DNA of 33,392 nt from Candidatus Altimarinota bacterium (lineage in GTDB: Bacteria > Cyanobacteriota > Cyanobacteriia > Cyanobacteriales > Microcystaceae). Under the pieces are notes generated by a model. It was given only the letters and a program-made list of their open reading frames with translations. It was not told where the DNA came from and searched no databases. A program made the position numbers and the translations under genes. The DNA lies in contig JAAUUT010000063.1 of the NCBI GenBank assembly GCA_012031035.1, positions 1 to 33,392 of the forward strand. The letters run 5' to 3'. This document shows, one piece after another, positions 1 through 8,284 of this stretch; the first letter of the stretch is position 1; every line of letters starts with the position of its first letter.

Positions 1-304
1 CCGATGAATCGACTAGCGCTCTCCTCTTTTCGTTCCAGTTAGCATAGAGGAAATCAACGCGGACGTTTGCCCCATGTTTGAGGATATAAGCAAACCCCAA
101 ACAGAAAAGTATTGAAAATAAGTACCATTGCAGTTCGAGCAATCCATTGGATGATAGTTTCATGCCGATAAATCGTCCGATGTAGCGGGCTATGACGTTG
201 TAAAATCCTACCGCGATCGTAACGATAACAAGCCAGTTTAAAATCCCGCCAATCTTTTCTATTACGTTATCTATTAAATTAGAAAGTTTGAGTAAGGCTT
301 GCAA
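1..304 (-). CDS. TRAP transporter small permease (DctQ family), partial
   Basis: This is the N-terminal part of the small membrane subunit of a tripartite ATP-independent periplasmic transporter, which imports organic acids or similar solutes by ion coupling. The frame reads from a TTG at 304 off the left edge. A first hydrophobic segment (about residues 14-26, WLVIVTIAVGF) is followed by the DctQ hallmark ELQWYLFSILFCLGFAYIL and then KHGANVRVDFLY. TTG is chosen because an in-frame TAA lies just upstream, no ATG is available, and GGGAGA sits a few bases before it. The large permease DctM would be expected beyond the left edge. The substrate cannot be told from this fragment. Confidence 0.85.
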   Translation of the reverse strand, partial: MQALLKLSNLIDNVIEKIGGILNWLVIVTIAVGFYNVIARYIGRFIGMKLSSNGLLELQWYLFSILFCLGFAYILKHGANVRVDFLYANWNEKRRALVDSS

Positions 305-440
305 GACTAAATCTCCCTTCTGCGATCGTTACACGCGATCGTATCAAAGATTAAAGAGTTTAAAATCAAACTTTTATTAATCTTTTTTTTACTTGCGTAT
401 AGATGGCTAATTAGCTTACGCGATCGATATAAAATTTCTT

Positions 441-1367
441 TTATAATTGCTGAACAATTATTTCAGCAAGCAAACCAGTAGAAATCGTTTTTAAATTAAA
501 AGTATAATCAATGCGATCGAAAGTTTCTTCTAGTGAACGAAGTGAGCTTTTCCAGCCAAGTCCATCAGTAATCCAAATAAACTTATGTCCTTGAGATGAA
601 ATAACATCAAATAAACCTTTATATTCTCCGGCAGTCGCTTTAAGTTTCGAGCCTCCCCCACCATAAAAATTTGTTTCGATTAGATATAGTGCTTTTTCAG
701 TTTTAACTGCAAAATCAAATTTACGATTAGCTTTATCTACTTTTACTGTAACTCCCCAATCTTGTTCGAGTTTGGAAGGTGTAGCCTGTGATATTAACGA
801 GAAATTATTCTTTTGACAAATTGGTTGAAGAATATTTTTAACGATAGTTTCCATCGTAGTCCCACTACGGTTTTTTCTCCCATTGCTATCTAAACCTACT
901 TCAACACCAAGAACATAGTCTGGTATACTTTTTATAATTTTATTTCTAAAAATATCTAAAATCCCAGTCTTTTTAGTAAAAATTACAATGGTTTCTATAT
1001 CTTTATCATTGATTGTTCCTTTATGACTAAAATTAAAACACTCATGATTAAACTTTCCTCCTGCATATTCAGTCAAAATTTTAAAGTTTGCTGTTCTACA
1101 AGCAAGCAAAATAGGAATAGTACGCGCAATTTTGGGATACTGCTTTAGAAGTTGTCGTAACTCTTCTTCTAAATTATCTTTCCCAATTAAATAATTTAAT
1201 AAATTTAAATTTATTTCTATTTCTTTAAAATTTTTTATAACTTTTTTCCAGTCCACAAAGTAATCCCAGACTGTAATTGAGTCGGTTAAGCTATCTTTAA
1301 AATATTTAAATACTTCAGATTCATCCGAACATCCTAAATATTGTTTAAAAACAGGACTGAATTTCAT
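441..1367 (-). CDS. Type II restriction endonuclease, DpnII/MboI family (GATC)
   Basis: This 308-residue protein is a probable type II endonuclease that cuts unmethylated GATC. Recognition rests on the family block GVEVGLDSNGRKNRSG (about 154-169) followed by ME (172-173), and on a C-terminal nuclease-like region with KFDFAVKTEKALYLIETNFY (216-235) and GGSKL. D218 and E231 are the likely PD-(D/E)XK-type acidic residues; that assignment is inference. It starts 12 bases after the corrected stop of the companion adenine methylase, so the two form one minus-strand operon with the methylase first. The coding sequence is AT-rich compared with the housekeeping genes here, consistent with a mobile restriction system. 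The reading frame is intact. Confidence 0.85.
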   Translation of the reverse strand: MKFSPVFKQYLGCSDESEVFKYFKDSLTDSITVWDYFVDWKKVIKNFKEIEINLNLLNYLIGKDNLEEELRQLLKQYPKIARTIPILLACRTANFKILTEYAGGKFNHECFNFSHKGTINDKDIETIVIFTKKTGILDIFRNKIIKSIPDYVLGVEVGLDSNGRKNRSGTTMETIVKNILQPICQKNNFSLISQATPSKLEQDWGVTVKVDKANRKFDFAVKTEKALYLIETNFYGGGGSKLKATAGEYKGLFDVISSQGHKFIWITDGLGWKSSLRSLEETFDRIDYTFNLKTISTGLLAEIIVQQL

Positions 1368-1379
1368 CGCTAAAAAGAA

Positions 1380-2290
1380 TTAGTAATTTAAAATCAAAAT
1401 TTCATTAATCTTGCCTCTTTTCTGAGCATTGCTATTAATATTGCGACTAGCTTTAACTCGTTCTATTCTGTAACCTTGATAAGCTATTTCAAAAAAATCA
1501 TCATTGGGTCTTCATTTTTTGGATCGGAATTACTCAACATTAATTTAGCGTTTTTGTCATTAAGTCGATTAAAAAAGTCTCGCAAACGTAATTGTTCTGA
1601 ATCACCAAAATTATATTTTGAATATGAAGTAAAGTCAGAAGTTTTGCTAATTGGTCTGTAGGGCGGATCGAAGTAAATAAAAGTTTTATCGTTAGCCCAC
1701 TGTTCGCAATCAGTAAAGTCTCCACAGTGTATCTGAGTTCTTTGAAGAATTTGCGCGATCGCTCTTAAATTTTCTGAGTTACAGATTAAGGGATTTTTAT
1801 ATTTTCCCATTGGAACGTTAAAATCTCCTTGGTTATTAACTCTAAAAAGTCCGTTAAAACAAGTTCGATTTAAAAAAATTAGTTGTGCAGTTCTCTCAAT
1901 CCATTCTCGATTGTATTTTTCAAAGTCAATTTTTTCTCGTTGGAAATTGAAATGCGATCGAATTTGATAATAAAATTCTTTTCGCTTGTCTTCATCTAAA
2001 AGTAAATATTGATTTTGTAAGTCGTCTAAAAAAACAATTAATTTTTCTACATTTTTTTGAATCGTTTTATAAGCTAATATAAGCTCTTCATTAACATCTA
2101 GAATAAAAAACTCCTCAATCTTGTATGACTTAGCTAAATAAAGAAAAACCGCACCACTACCGATAAAAGGCTCAATATATCGTGTAATAGTTCGATTTTT
2201 TAACTCCTTGGGGAGAAAATTATCTATTTGTTCTAGAAGTTGTCCTTTTCCTCCGGCCCATTTTAGAAAAGGTTTAGCAGTTATTATCAA
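1380..2290 (-). CDS. Dam-type adenine methyltransferase (M.DpnII-like), frameshifted near 3' end
   Basis: This is the N6-adenine methylase partner of the GATC endonuclease. FLKWAGGKGQLL (residues 8-19) and YIEPFIGSGAVFLYL (38-52) form the AdoMet-binding part, NRTCFNGLFRVNN (141-153) is a Dam-family block, and DPPY (208-211) is the catalytic motif. The frame as given stops at 1484 after SNSDPKNEDPMMIFLK. The next frame continues with the normal family ending, FFEIAYQGYRIERVKASRN and then KRGKINEILILNY, and stops at 1380-1382. One missing base restores a 303-residue protein, either an A near 1504-1508 or a T in the T7 run (plus strand A7, 1491-1497). This is probably an assembly error. If real, the enzyme lacks its last 35 or so residues while the endonuclease stays intact. 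Confidence 0.85.
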
Positions 2291-2340
2291 TTTTGTCGCT
2301 TTTAAAAATTAATGTTAGTTAGATAATGCAGGATTAGAAA

Positions 2341-2367
2341 CGCTAATCTCAGCGTAGCAGATTAGCG
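2341..2367 (-). terminator. Inverted repeat, possible terminator
   Basis: A perfect 9-bp stem CGCTAATCT/AGATTAGCG with a 9-base loop lies between the stop of the upstream minus-strand gene (2416) and the methylase start (2290). Only a short T-rich stretch (TTTCTAAT) follows on the minus strand, so termination is plausible but not strong. It may mark the right boundary of the restriction-modification pair. Confidence 0.4.
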
Positions 2368-2415
2368 TAATTCATCAGTCAATTATTGAAGTAAGCGATT
2401 TTTTAAATTGCCTAT

Positions 2416-2910
2416 TTAATGAGAGACAACTTTGCGAGCGGGTAGCATTTCTTTATGAGCTAAATATTCATGAAGTTCTAAGGGTTTTAGCTTGCATAAA
2501 TCTTTGGCCAACTCTTGAATTTTAAGAGTTTTGGGCAGTTGCGAGGTCAGAACTTCTCGTAACATTCCCAAAATTTTAGGCTCGGCGACTAAAAGAAGTT
2601 GTTGAGTTTGATACGAGTGACTCAACTGCACTATTTTATTAACAATTTCTTTAGCAAAATTTCGCTCAAATTCATCTAAATGATTCTGACGATGGTCGTC
2701 ATAACCGTGAGCTTGTCCTCCTGCACTCCGATTGCGTCCCGTTTTGGTGTTCGACCAGAGATCTTTACCCTGTAGTTCGTTAGCTTGATTAGAAATCTTA
2801 TCTCGTTCGACTAAGTTAGGACCTGACTGATATTCTGGTATTTCAGCTTGTTCCAAAGTTAAAAAGCGAGCTTTTGTACCATCAATAACAGCAACGATTG
2901 ATTGATTCAT
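2416..2910 (-). CDS. Host attachment family protein
   Basis: This protein of about 164 residues resembles the Host_attach family (named after an Agrobacterium attachment protein; biochemical role unclear). The start MNQSIVAVIDGTKARFLTLE matches the family's N-terminal strand with VxDxxxARF. A basic/polar middle (KDLWSNTKTGRNRSAGG) follows, and then the C-terminal block LLLVAEPKILGMLREVL and LAKDLCKL. An upstream start at 2973 would add 21 residues that do not look like the family, so the internal ATG at 2910 is chosen, although no clear ribosome site precedes it. It stands alone on the minus strand. The fold resembles eRF1/Pelota-like domains in family descriptions. Function in this organism is unknown. 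Confidence 0.75.
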   Translation of the reverse strand: MNQSIVAVIDGTKARFLTLEQAEIPEYQSGPNLVERDKISNQANELQGKDLWSNTKTGRNRSAGGQAHGYDDHRQNHLDEFERNFAKEIVNKIVQLSHSYQTQQLLLVAEPKILGMLREVLTSQLPKTLKIQELAKDLCKLKPLELHEYLAHKEMLPARKVVSH

Positions 2911-3112
2911 ATTGTCTTGGAATACTTTTTTAGAGATTTTTATATTAACAACACAAAGCATATCCTCCATCACTTTGGAATAAAGCTTAAAATTGTATCA
3001 AATTTGTATTTTTTTTTACAAAAATTAACTAAAATTCAAAGATTGGAAAGTGAAAATTATTTTTTCAATTCCCAATTGGCAAGTTTGTAAGTCTATGTTG
3101 TGAGTGATGTCG

Positions 3113-3946
3113 CTACTGCTCGATCGCGACATCGAGTAAACGGCTCCATTCATTCCACGAGCCATCATAATTGCGCACATTAGGATAGCCTAATAAATAT
3201 TTCAGTACAAACCAGGTATAAGCAGACCGTCCGCCGATCGCGCAGTAAGGAAACACCTCCCTATCAGGCGTGATGCCTCGGCTGCTATAAAGATTATGTA
3301 ACTCTTGTGCTGATTTAAAAGTGCCATCTTCATTGAGGGTGAGGATATGTTCGAGATGTAATGCTCCTGGAATATGTCCCCCGCGTTCCGTTCCTTCTGG
3401 TGGCTTCATCATAAATATTTCACCCCGATACTCTTGAGGAGTACGGACATCTAACAAAACGCGATCGCTTCGATTTAAGGATTCTCGAATTTCTTCGTGT
3501 AAAACCCGAAAGTTGCGATCGCAAGATTTGGCACGATATTGGGTGGGTGGGAAGTTAGACAATTCTGCTGTCAAGGGACGACCTTCCGCTATCCATTTCT
3601 GATGTCCGCCGTTGAGAACATATATGCGATCGTGTCCAAACATTTTTAAAAGCCAAAAGATCCAAGCTCCCGTGCCAGGATAACTACCATAGGCAATTAC
3701 AGTAGTTTCATGGGATATACCCGATCGCGACATTAGATTTTCTATAGCAGTTGGATCTAAATTCTGGCTGAGATCGGGTTTGAGGAGATCGGTAAAGATA
3801 TTCCAAAAAACTGCACCTGGAAGATGAGCATCTTTGTAAAGTTCGGGACTCATCTCGACTTCCACTACTCGCACGGTGGGATCGTTGAGATGTTCCATTA
3901 ACCATTGCGTATCGACTAAAACTTGAGGACAAGCATATTGAGACAT
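3113..3946 (-). CDS. Thiosulfate sulfurtransferase, two-domain rhodanese
   Basis: This cytoplasmic sulfurtransferase of 277 residues moves a sulfane sulfur from thiosulfate or a related donor to an acceptor. It has two tandem rhodanese domains. The first, inactive one contains VLVDTQWL, HLPGAVFWN and TTVIAYGSYPGTGAWIFWLL. The second contains VLLDVRTPQEYRG, GHIPGALHLEH and the active loop YCAIGGRSAYTWFVL, with the catalytic cysteine in CAIGGRS. The longer frame from 4042 is rejected: ATG at 3946 has GGAGAAAACCG directly before it and begins MSQYACPQVLVDT, as in the family. It is divergent from the LuxR-type gene at 3993, so about 46 bases carry both ribosome-binding regions. Confidence 0.88.
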   Translation of the reverse strand: MSQYACPQVLVDTQWLMEHLNDPTVRVVEVEMSPELYKDAHLPGAVFWNIFTDLLKPDLSQNLDPTAIENLMSRSGISHETTVIAYGSYPGTGAWIFWLLKMFGHDRIYVLNGGHQKWIAEGRPLTAELSNFPPTQYRAKSCDRNFRVLHEEIRESLNRSDRVLLDVRTPQEYRGEIFMMKPPEGTERGGHIPGALHLEHILTLNEDGTFKSAQELHNLYSSRGITPDREVFPYCAIGGRSAYTWFVLKYLLGYPNVRNYDGSWNEWSRLLDVAIEQ

Positions 3947-3992
3947 CGGTTTTCTCCTTTTTACACGCTTAGCTAAGATTAGGAGAGGTCGA

Positions 3993-4730
3993 TTGACTTC
4001 GCCTAGTCCTCGATCGAGTACAGTTTTTGACACCGTAACCATGACCAGTGCTTTACAACGTATATTTGAAGCGATCGAACAAGGAGAGGACGAACAAAAC
4101 CTGCGATCGCAAGTCGTGCCGAAAATTGGTGAATATTTTGCTACTAAGCGCCAGGGACTTTTCTTTTTCGACCAACTACCTTTTACAGATAAAAATCTTC
4201 AGAAAACACTACAAATTGCTTTTTCAATCGAATATAATCCCGTTGTACGATATTTAGTAGAGCGTCATGCTCCCGTTCACGAAGCTTTAGTAACTTCTCC
4301 CAAGATTTGGACAACTATCTGTCCCCGACCCGATCATTGGCACGTAATGGCAGGGCCAATCGTTAGTCAGGGTAAATTAGTAGGTGCAATTGGTTGCACC
4401 CGCGAACGGTCGATGCCTGCTTTTGAGGCGCAAAATCTCGCAGATTTGAGCGCTATTTGTTTGCATTTGTCGGTTTGGATGGCAACAGCGCGATCGCGAA
4501 GTGTTTTTGCTGTCCAAGCTCAACATCATTCGTTCAAAAGCGATTGCTTAACGCCTCGTGAATTAGAAATTGCTCAATTAGTTGCTCTGGGGCGAACTAA
4601 CGCCGAAATTGGGCAACAACTTTGGATTACCGAAAATTCTGTCAAGCAAGCTTTAAAGCGAATGTTCCGCAAGCTTGAGGTTTCCTGTCGCGCCCAGATG
4701 GTTGCAAGGCTTTCGATAGATGAACGATGA
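3993..4730 (+). CDS. GAF-like/LuxR-type transcriptional regulator
   Basis: This is a DNA-binding regulator of 245 residues. The C-terminal 60 residues are a LuxR/NarL helix-turn-helix (LTPRELEIAQLVALGRTNAE, then IGQQLWITENSVKQALKRMF). The N-terminal part resembles a GAF-type sensor module, with HVMAGPIVSQGKLVGAIGCT as the typical core strands. There is no receiver domain, so the input is probably a small ligand or redox signal rather than phosphorylation; that is inference. The TTG at 3993 is chosen because AGGAGAGG lies 7 bases upstream, whereas the in-frame ATG at 4041 has no ribosome site. The stop is 6 bases before rnc, so both genes are probably co-transcribed. Confidence 0.8.
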   Translation: MTSPSPRSSTVFDTVTMTSALQRIFEAIEQGEDEQNLRSQVVPKIGEYFATKRQGLFFFDQLPFTDKNLQKTLQIAFSIEYNPVVRYLVERHAPVHEALVTSPKIWTTICPRPDHWHVMAGPIVSQGKLVGAIGCTRERSMPAFEAQNLADLSAICLHLSVWMATARSRSVFAVQAQHHSFKSDCLTPRELEIAQLVALGRTNAEIGQQLWITENSVKQALKRMFRKLEVSCRAQMVARLSIDER

Positions 4731-4736
4731 AGACTA

Positions 4737-5417
4737 ATGCACAAATTATTGAATTTTCAAGATGATACACTTTTGCGACAGGCCTTGACTCATCGTTCCT
4801 ATGTTAATGAAAATCCTGGCGAAATACATAACGAACGACTGGAGTTTTTAGGCGATGCTTTATTGACTTTTTTGTGTGGCGATTATCTCTATCGTCGCTA
4901 TGAGAACATAGCAGAAGATGAAATGACTCGACGGCGTGCGGTATTAGTTGATGAAAAACAACTCGCTAAGTTCGCGATCGCAGTCGGTTTAAACTTTAAA
5001 ATGCGTTTGGGAAGAGGTGCCATTCAAAATGGAGGATTTGACAATCCTAATTTATTGAGCAGTACGTTTGAAGCAGTAGTGGGAGCGTATTATTTGGATT
5101 GCGATCGCAACATCGAGGCAATTCGTCCAATTATTGAAGATTTATTCGATTCTGTTTCTCAAACGTTTACTGAAATCCGTTCTAATGTCGATTCAAAAAA
5201 TCAATTGCAAGAGTGGGTACAAGCAACTTTTGGCTCGATACTACCTAAATATGAAACTCAACGGATTGGCGGCCCAGATCATTTACCAGAATATTTAGCG
5301 AGGGTTTTTGTTGGCGAAAAGCTTCATGGAGAAGGGAAAGCTTGCGGTAAAAAAGAAGCTGAAAAACGAGCCGCTGAAGATGCTTTATCTAAGCTGAAAA
5401 AGCAAGGGGTTATATAG
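4737..5417 (+). CDS. rnc: Ribonuclease III
   Basis: This is a double-strand-specific endoribonuclease (226 residues) for rRNA and mRNA processing. The N-terminal RNase III domain has QALTHRSYVNE and the signature HNERLEFLGDALL (31-43), which includes E33, E36 and D40. The C-terminal double-stranded RNA-binding domain runs from about 155, ending HGEGKACGKKEAEKRAAEDA. The second catalytic segment reads NPNLLSSTFEAVVGAYYLD: E112 matches E. coli E117, but S109 stands where E. coli has D114. This may be a lineage variant, since cyanobacteria keep several RNase III-type proteins, or it may alter activity. The gene follows the LuxR-type gene by 6 bases and converges on the sulfotransferase gene with only 30 bases between. 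Confidence 0.9.
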   Translation: MHKLLNFQDDTLLRQALTHRSYVNENPGEIHNERLEFLGDALLTFLCGDYLYRRYENIAEDEMTRRRAVLVDEKQLAKFAIAVGLNFKMRLGRGAIQNGGFDNPNLLSSTFEAVVGAYYLDCDRNIEAIRPIIEDLFDSVSQTFTEIRSNVDSKNQLQEWVQATFGSILPKYETQRIGGPDHLPEYLARVFVGEKLHGEGKACGKKEAEKRAAEDALSKLKKQGVI

Positions 5418-5447
5418 TCATATTATTATCAAATCTACAAGTAATAT

Positions 5448-6437
5448 TTACAATTTATAATTCAGTTGGCTAGCTAAAGGTTCTACTGTTTGTTTCAAAA
5501 GTCGCATTTCTGCTAATGGAACTTTATTTGGATTTTTGGTTTGTCGATCGTGACTGCTTCCTACTTTAACTTTTAACAAGTCTCGCTCGACTTTTAGTTC
5601 TAAAAACTCTTCTAAATGACTAATATCTAAATTGCCATTACACAAGTCCTCATACTTGACGAACATTCCATTAACTTTTTGATAACCCGCCATATAACCT
5701 TCTACTAAACTTTTCCAATGCTCGCCAAATTGTCTTGGCGTATAAACTGGATTGAGCGGCCATTCTGTATACCAATAAGAGCCATGATATGATTGATAGG
5801 CTTTATAAGGGTTTCTATAGAGGAAAATAAATTTGGCTTTGGGAAACAACCAATTAAGATAAATCGCATGATCGATCGTAAGTCTGACTTCTTTAATTCC
5901 CCATCTTTCTAACCCGCGCTCTCGTGCAGATCGCTCAAATAAGTTTCTTAAAAAGTTAAGATGAGATTCAAGTAAATAACTAATATCTGGATAAAGATTG
6001 GCTATCCACTTATCAGCTAATTCTGATGGATTGGGATTGCTTCGATTACCGATTAACCAGTTAGAATGGGGATATTTATCTGTAATTGCTTTAAGCGGAA
6101 TCGACAAATGATTAATTAATCCCGAATAGGAATAAGGTTCTCCCCAAATAATAATGTTACCAGAAGACATTATTAATCTTTGTAGGAGCGTCGAACCCGA
6201 TCGCCACCCGGCAGAAAAAATAAAGATGGGACTAGACTCGCAATCGCTTTTAATATCGGGAAATCTTCGTTGGATTGCTTGAATCGCTTTTTCAACTGTA
6301 GGATTTAACTGTTTTTCTCTGGCGTGTCTTTTTCGCGCATAAGATGTACCGATATAAGATTCATACAGTGACTTGCTCTCTCTGACGATCGCTTTTAAAT
6401 TGAGAGCGTTAGCTAAAAAAGAATTTTTACTAACCAT
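5448..6437 (-). CDS. Sulfotransferase family protein
   Basis: This is a PAPS-dependent sulfotransferase of 329 residues. The 5'-phosphosulfate-binding loop is FSAGWRSGSTLLQRLI (about 74-89), with GEPYSY just after. The 3'-phosphate region is FIFLYRNPYKAYQSYHGSY (203-221), where R and S are the expected phosphate contacts. The annotated start is ATG 6437, which lies 5 bases after the corrected stop of the upstream sulfotransferase. A longer frame from 6488 would overlap that gene and has no ribosome site. No signal peptide or membrane anchor is visible, so it probably acts in the cytosol on a nucleotide-linked or lipid-linked glycan, or on a metabolite. It is the last gene of the five-gene minus-strand glycan cluster. 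Confidence 0.8.
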   Translation of the reverse strand: MVSKNSFLANALNLKAIVRESKSLYESYIGTSYARKRHAREKQLNPTVEKAIQAIQRRFPDIKSDCESSPIFIFSAGWRSGSTLLQRLIMSSGNIIIWGEPYSYSGLINHLSIPLKAITDKYPHSNWLIGNRSNPNPSELADKWIANLYPDISYLLESHLNFLRNLFERSARERGLERWGIKEVRLTIDHAIYLNWLFPKAKFIFLYRNPYKAYQSYHGSYWYTEWPLNPVYTPRQFGEHWKSLVEGYMAGYQKVNGMFVKYEDLCNGNLDISHLEEFLELKVERDLLKVKVGSSHDRQTKNPNKVPLAEMRLLKQTVEPLASQLNYKL

Positions 6438-6442
6438 AATCC

Positions 6443-7253
6443 TTAAATTTCTGGAGTCGAACAGTATTGAGATAGAGTCGCATGACACTGGTTAAAAGCA
6501 TCAAATGCACGTTCGAGCGTTTTTGGTGAAATTTCAATATCTGGGGATTTTATATTTTTTTCTAACAATACTACCTGTTTTAATATTCTCTGATGAATCT
6601 CCTACATAGAGAGTACCAGTTGTCGGCAAAATTTCGTACTGTTCTGATAGGGAATTTTTTAAATCAAGAAATTTTTCTATTGTTTTAAAAACCTGTTCTG
6701 TATTTTCTATTATTTGTTCGTAAGTTACTGCTAGCGCTCGATTTTTATTGTTGATGAGACGTGCATATTTTTCTAAATTCTCTAACCGTTCTGTATAGTA
6801 TCTTAAAGCTTTGATTTCATCCCATTTTTTATGAGGATTAATTTTAATCAAACTGGGAAGAGTTTCTTTTGGCTCTCTAATTAGAAAAATTGCACAAATT
6901 TTATTAGAGATAAGCAGGTTTTCATCGATCAAATAGCTATCATGAAGAACTTTATCTAGTACATATTTTTCAGAAGGTTGCCATTTATTGAGGGTTCGAT
7001 GTACCTGATAAATTAATTCCTTAAAATCTTCTCCTGTTGCATATCTTAAATGCGATTCGCCAAAACCGCTAATTTCTGGGTTGGTATTGAGAATATGCGT
7101 TAGCAGCGAAGAACCCGCTCTCATATGACCGAGAATTAACAAAATTTTGTTAGGGTGTTGAATCTTATCAAAGCTAAATGAGTAATAGTTATAAATTGCT
7201 GTTTTAGCCAATTGCTTGATCGGTTTGGTCAATAGTTTCAAAGATGTACTCAT
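6443..7253 (-). CDS. Sulfotransferase family protein, frameshifted at C-terminus
   Basis: This is a second PAPS-dependent sulfotransferase. The 5'-phosphosulfate loop is ILGHMRAGSSLLTHIL (about 40-55) with GESHLRY after it; IFLIREPKETLPSLI marks the 3'-phosphate region. The family tail GDSSENIKTGSIVR is present. The frame as given ends at 6534 in KYKIPRY. Dropping one A from an A7 run (minus strand, near 6550-6560) gives RKNIKSPDIEISPKTLERAF and then DAFNQCHATLSQYC, a normal sulfotransferase C-terminus that stops at 6443-6445, giving 269 residues. The next gene starts 5 bases later, which supports the corrected end. The start at 7253 lies 22 bases after the GT14 stop. Confidence 0.78.
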
Positions 7254-7275
7254 TTTACTCGTATAGAAAATTTAA

Positions 7276-8256
7276 TTAATTCCGACAATTTTGCCATATT
7301 TTATCATCGATTAGGTCTAAAATTTGTGTGTCGCGATCGAGATCGAACTTTCTAGCAAAATGAATCTTACTATTAATTAGCTGCTCGTAATCTTGAAGGG
7401 TCAGTATTCGGGGACGACCATCGCTACGTTTTTGAGAGAAATCTACATATCGTTTATGATCGTTACACAATTTAAATAGGTTGCTATTGACTAAAATAGT
7501 TTGAATTAAAGACTCATCAGGAATTAAGGTATGTTTATAGTGATCGATCAGATCTTGGTTAGAATGGATAACTTTATGGATGTGTTGTACGCAAGATTTT
7601 GATAAAGTATGCCATTGAGAGCCGCCATAACAAATAAAATTTTCATTAAAAGGAAGCAATTTAGGTAAAAATCCTACCATCAAATCGTTATTAATATTTT
7701 TGATTAAAAAAAGATTTTCAAAGCCGGATAAATGAATGGGTTGAAGCGGAAGTAAATTAGCCTGAATAAATCGCGATCGCAAAACTCTTTCAACGACTTT
7801 ACTGACTAAAGAAGATAGGGGATAATACTGACGATAATAACGCCAAAATCCCGATCTTCCCCAAGGATTTCCAGGCGCGATCGCATTCCAGTATTGAATA
7901 AAGCCATCGTATTTTGTTTCCTCTAAAAACTTTTCAATTTCCGAGGTAGGTTGACAGGGATAATCTTGTTCGGATAAATAAATCAACCAATCAAAATCAT
8001 ATTGACGCTCGAACAACCAGTCTACTGCCTCTAGATAGGGTTGAATTAACGAAAAATCTCCTCTTTTTGCTTTTTTGTGTCTTTCGAGCAAATGAATGTT
8101 GGATAAATCTTCTAGGGGTGCGATATCTAGATGAGTATTAGTAAAATCATGACTGATGAGAACTAAAGCATTTTCACTAGATGTTTTAATTTGACGAACC
8201 AATCGATAGATTTGATCGGGGTTATTGTGCGTTTGAATTAAATAACAGGCAATCAT
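7276..8256 (-). CDS. GT14-type (core-2/I-branching) glycosyltransferase, copy 1
   Basis: This 326-residue protein resembles beta-1,6-N-acetylglucosaminyltransferases and xylosyltransferases of family GT14. The start MIACYLIQTHNNPDQIYRLV is the family's opening strand. The block FDWLIYLSEQDYPCQPTSEI matches the conserved YxxxLSxxDxP core, and FICYGGSQWHTLSKSCVQ with PDESLIQTIL matches the acceptor and catalytic region (GGSQW, PDE). It is about half identical by eye to the adjacent copy at 8285-9229, so the pair arose by tandem duplication. No transmembrane segment is visible. Donor and acceptor sugars cannot be deduced. Context with two sulfotransferases suggests a sulfated surface or exported polysaccharide. 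Confidence 0.78.
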   Translation of the reverse strand: MIACYLIQTHNNPDQIYRLVRQIKTSSENALVLISHDFTNTHLDIAPLEDLSNIHLLERHKKAKRGDFSLIQPYLEAVDWLFERQYDFDWLIYLSEQDYPCQPTSEIEKFLEETKYDGFIQYWNAIAPGNPWGRSGFWRYYRQYYPLSSLVSKVVERVLRSRFIQANLLPLQPIHLSGFENLFLIKNINNDLMVGFLPKLLPFNENFICYGGSQWHTLSKSCVQHIHKVIHSNQDLIDHYKHTLIPDESLIQTILVNSNLFKLCNDHKRYVDFSQKRSDGRPRILTLQDYEQLINSKIHFARKFDLDRDTQILDLIDDKIWQNCRN

Positions 8257-8284
8257 AAGCTTTTGGATTAATCTACATCAGATT

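Noticed and set aside
3708..3932. 74-codon minus-strand frame
   Set aside because: It is a shadow frame inside the rhodanese gene with serine/arginine-rich composition typical of chance frames.
3947..4042. Longer N-terminus for the rhodanese gene
   Set aside because: The extra 32 residues are basic and unlike the family, overlap the LuxR-type gene, and ATG 3946 has a strong ribosome site.
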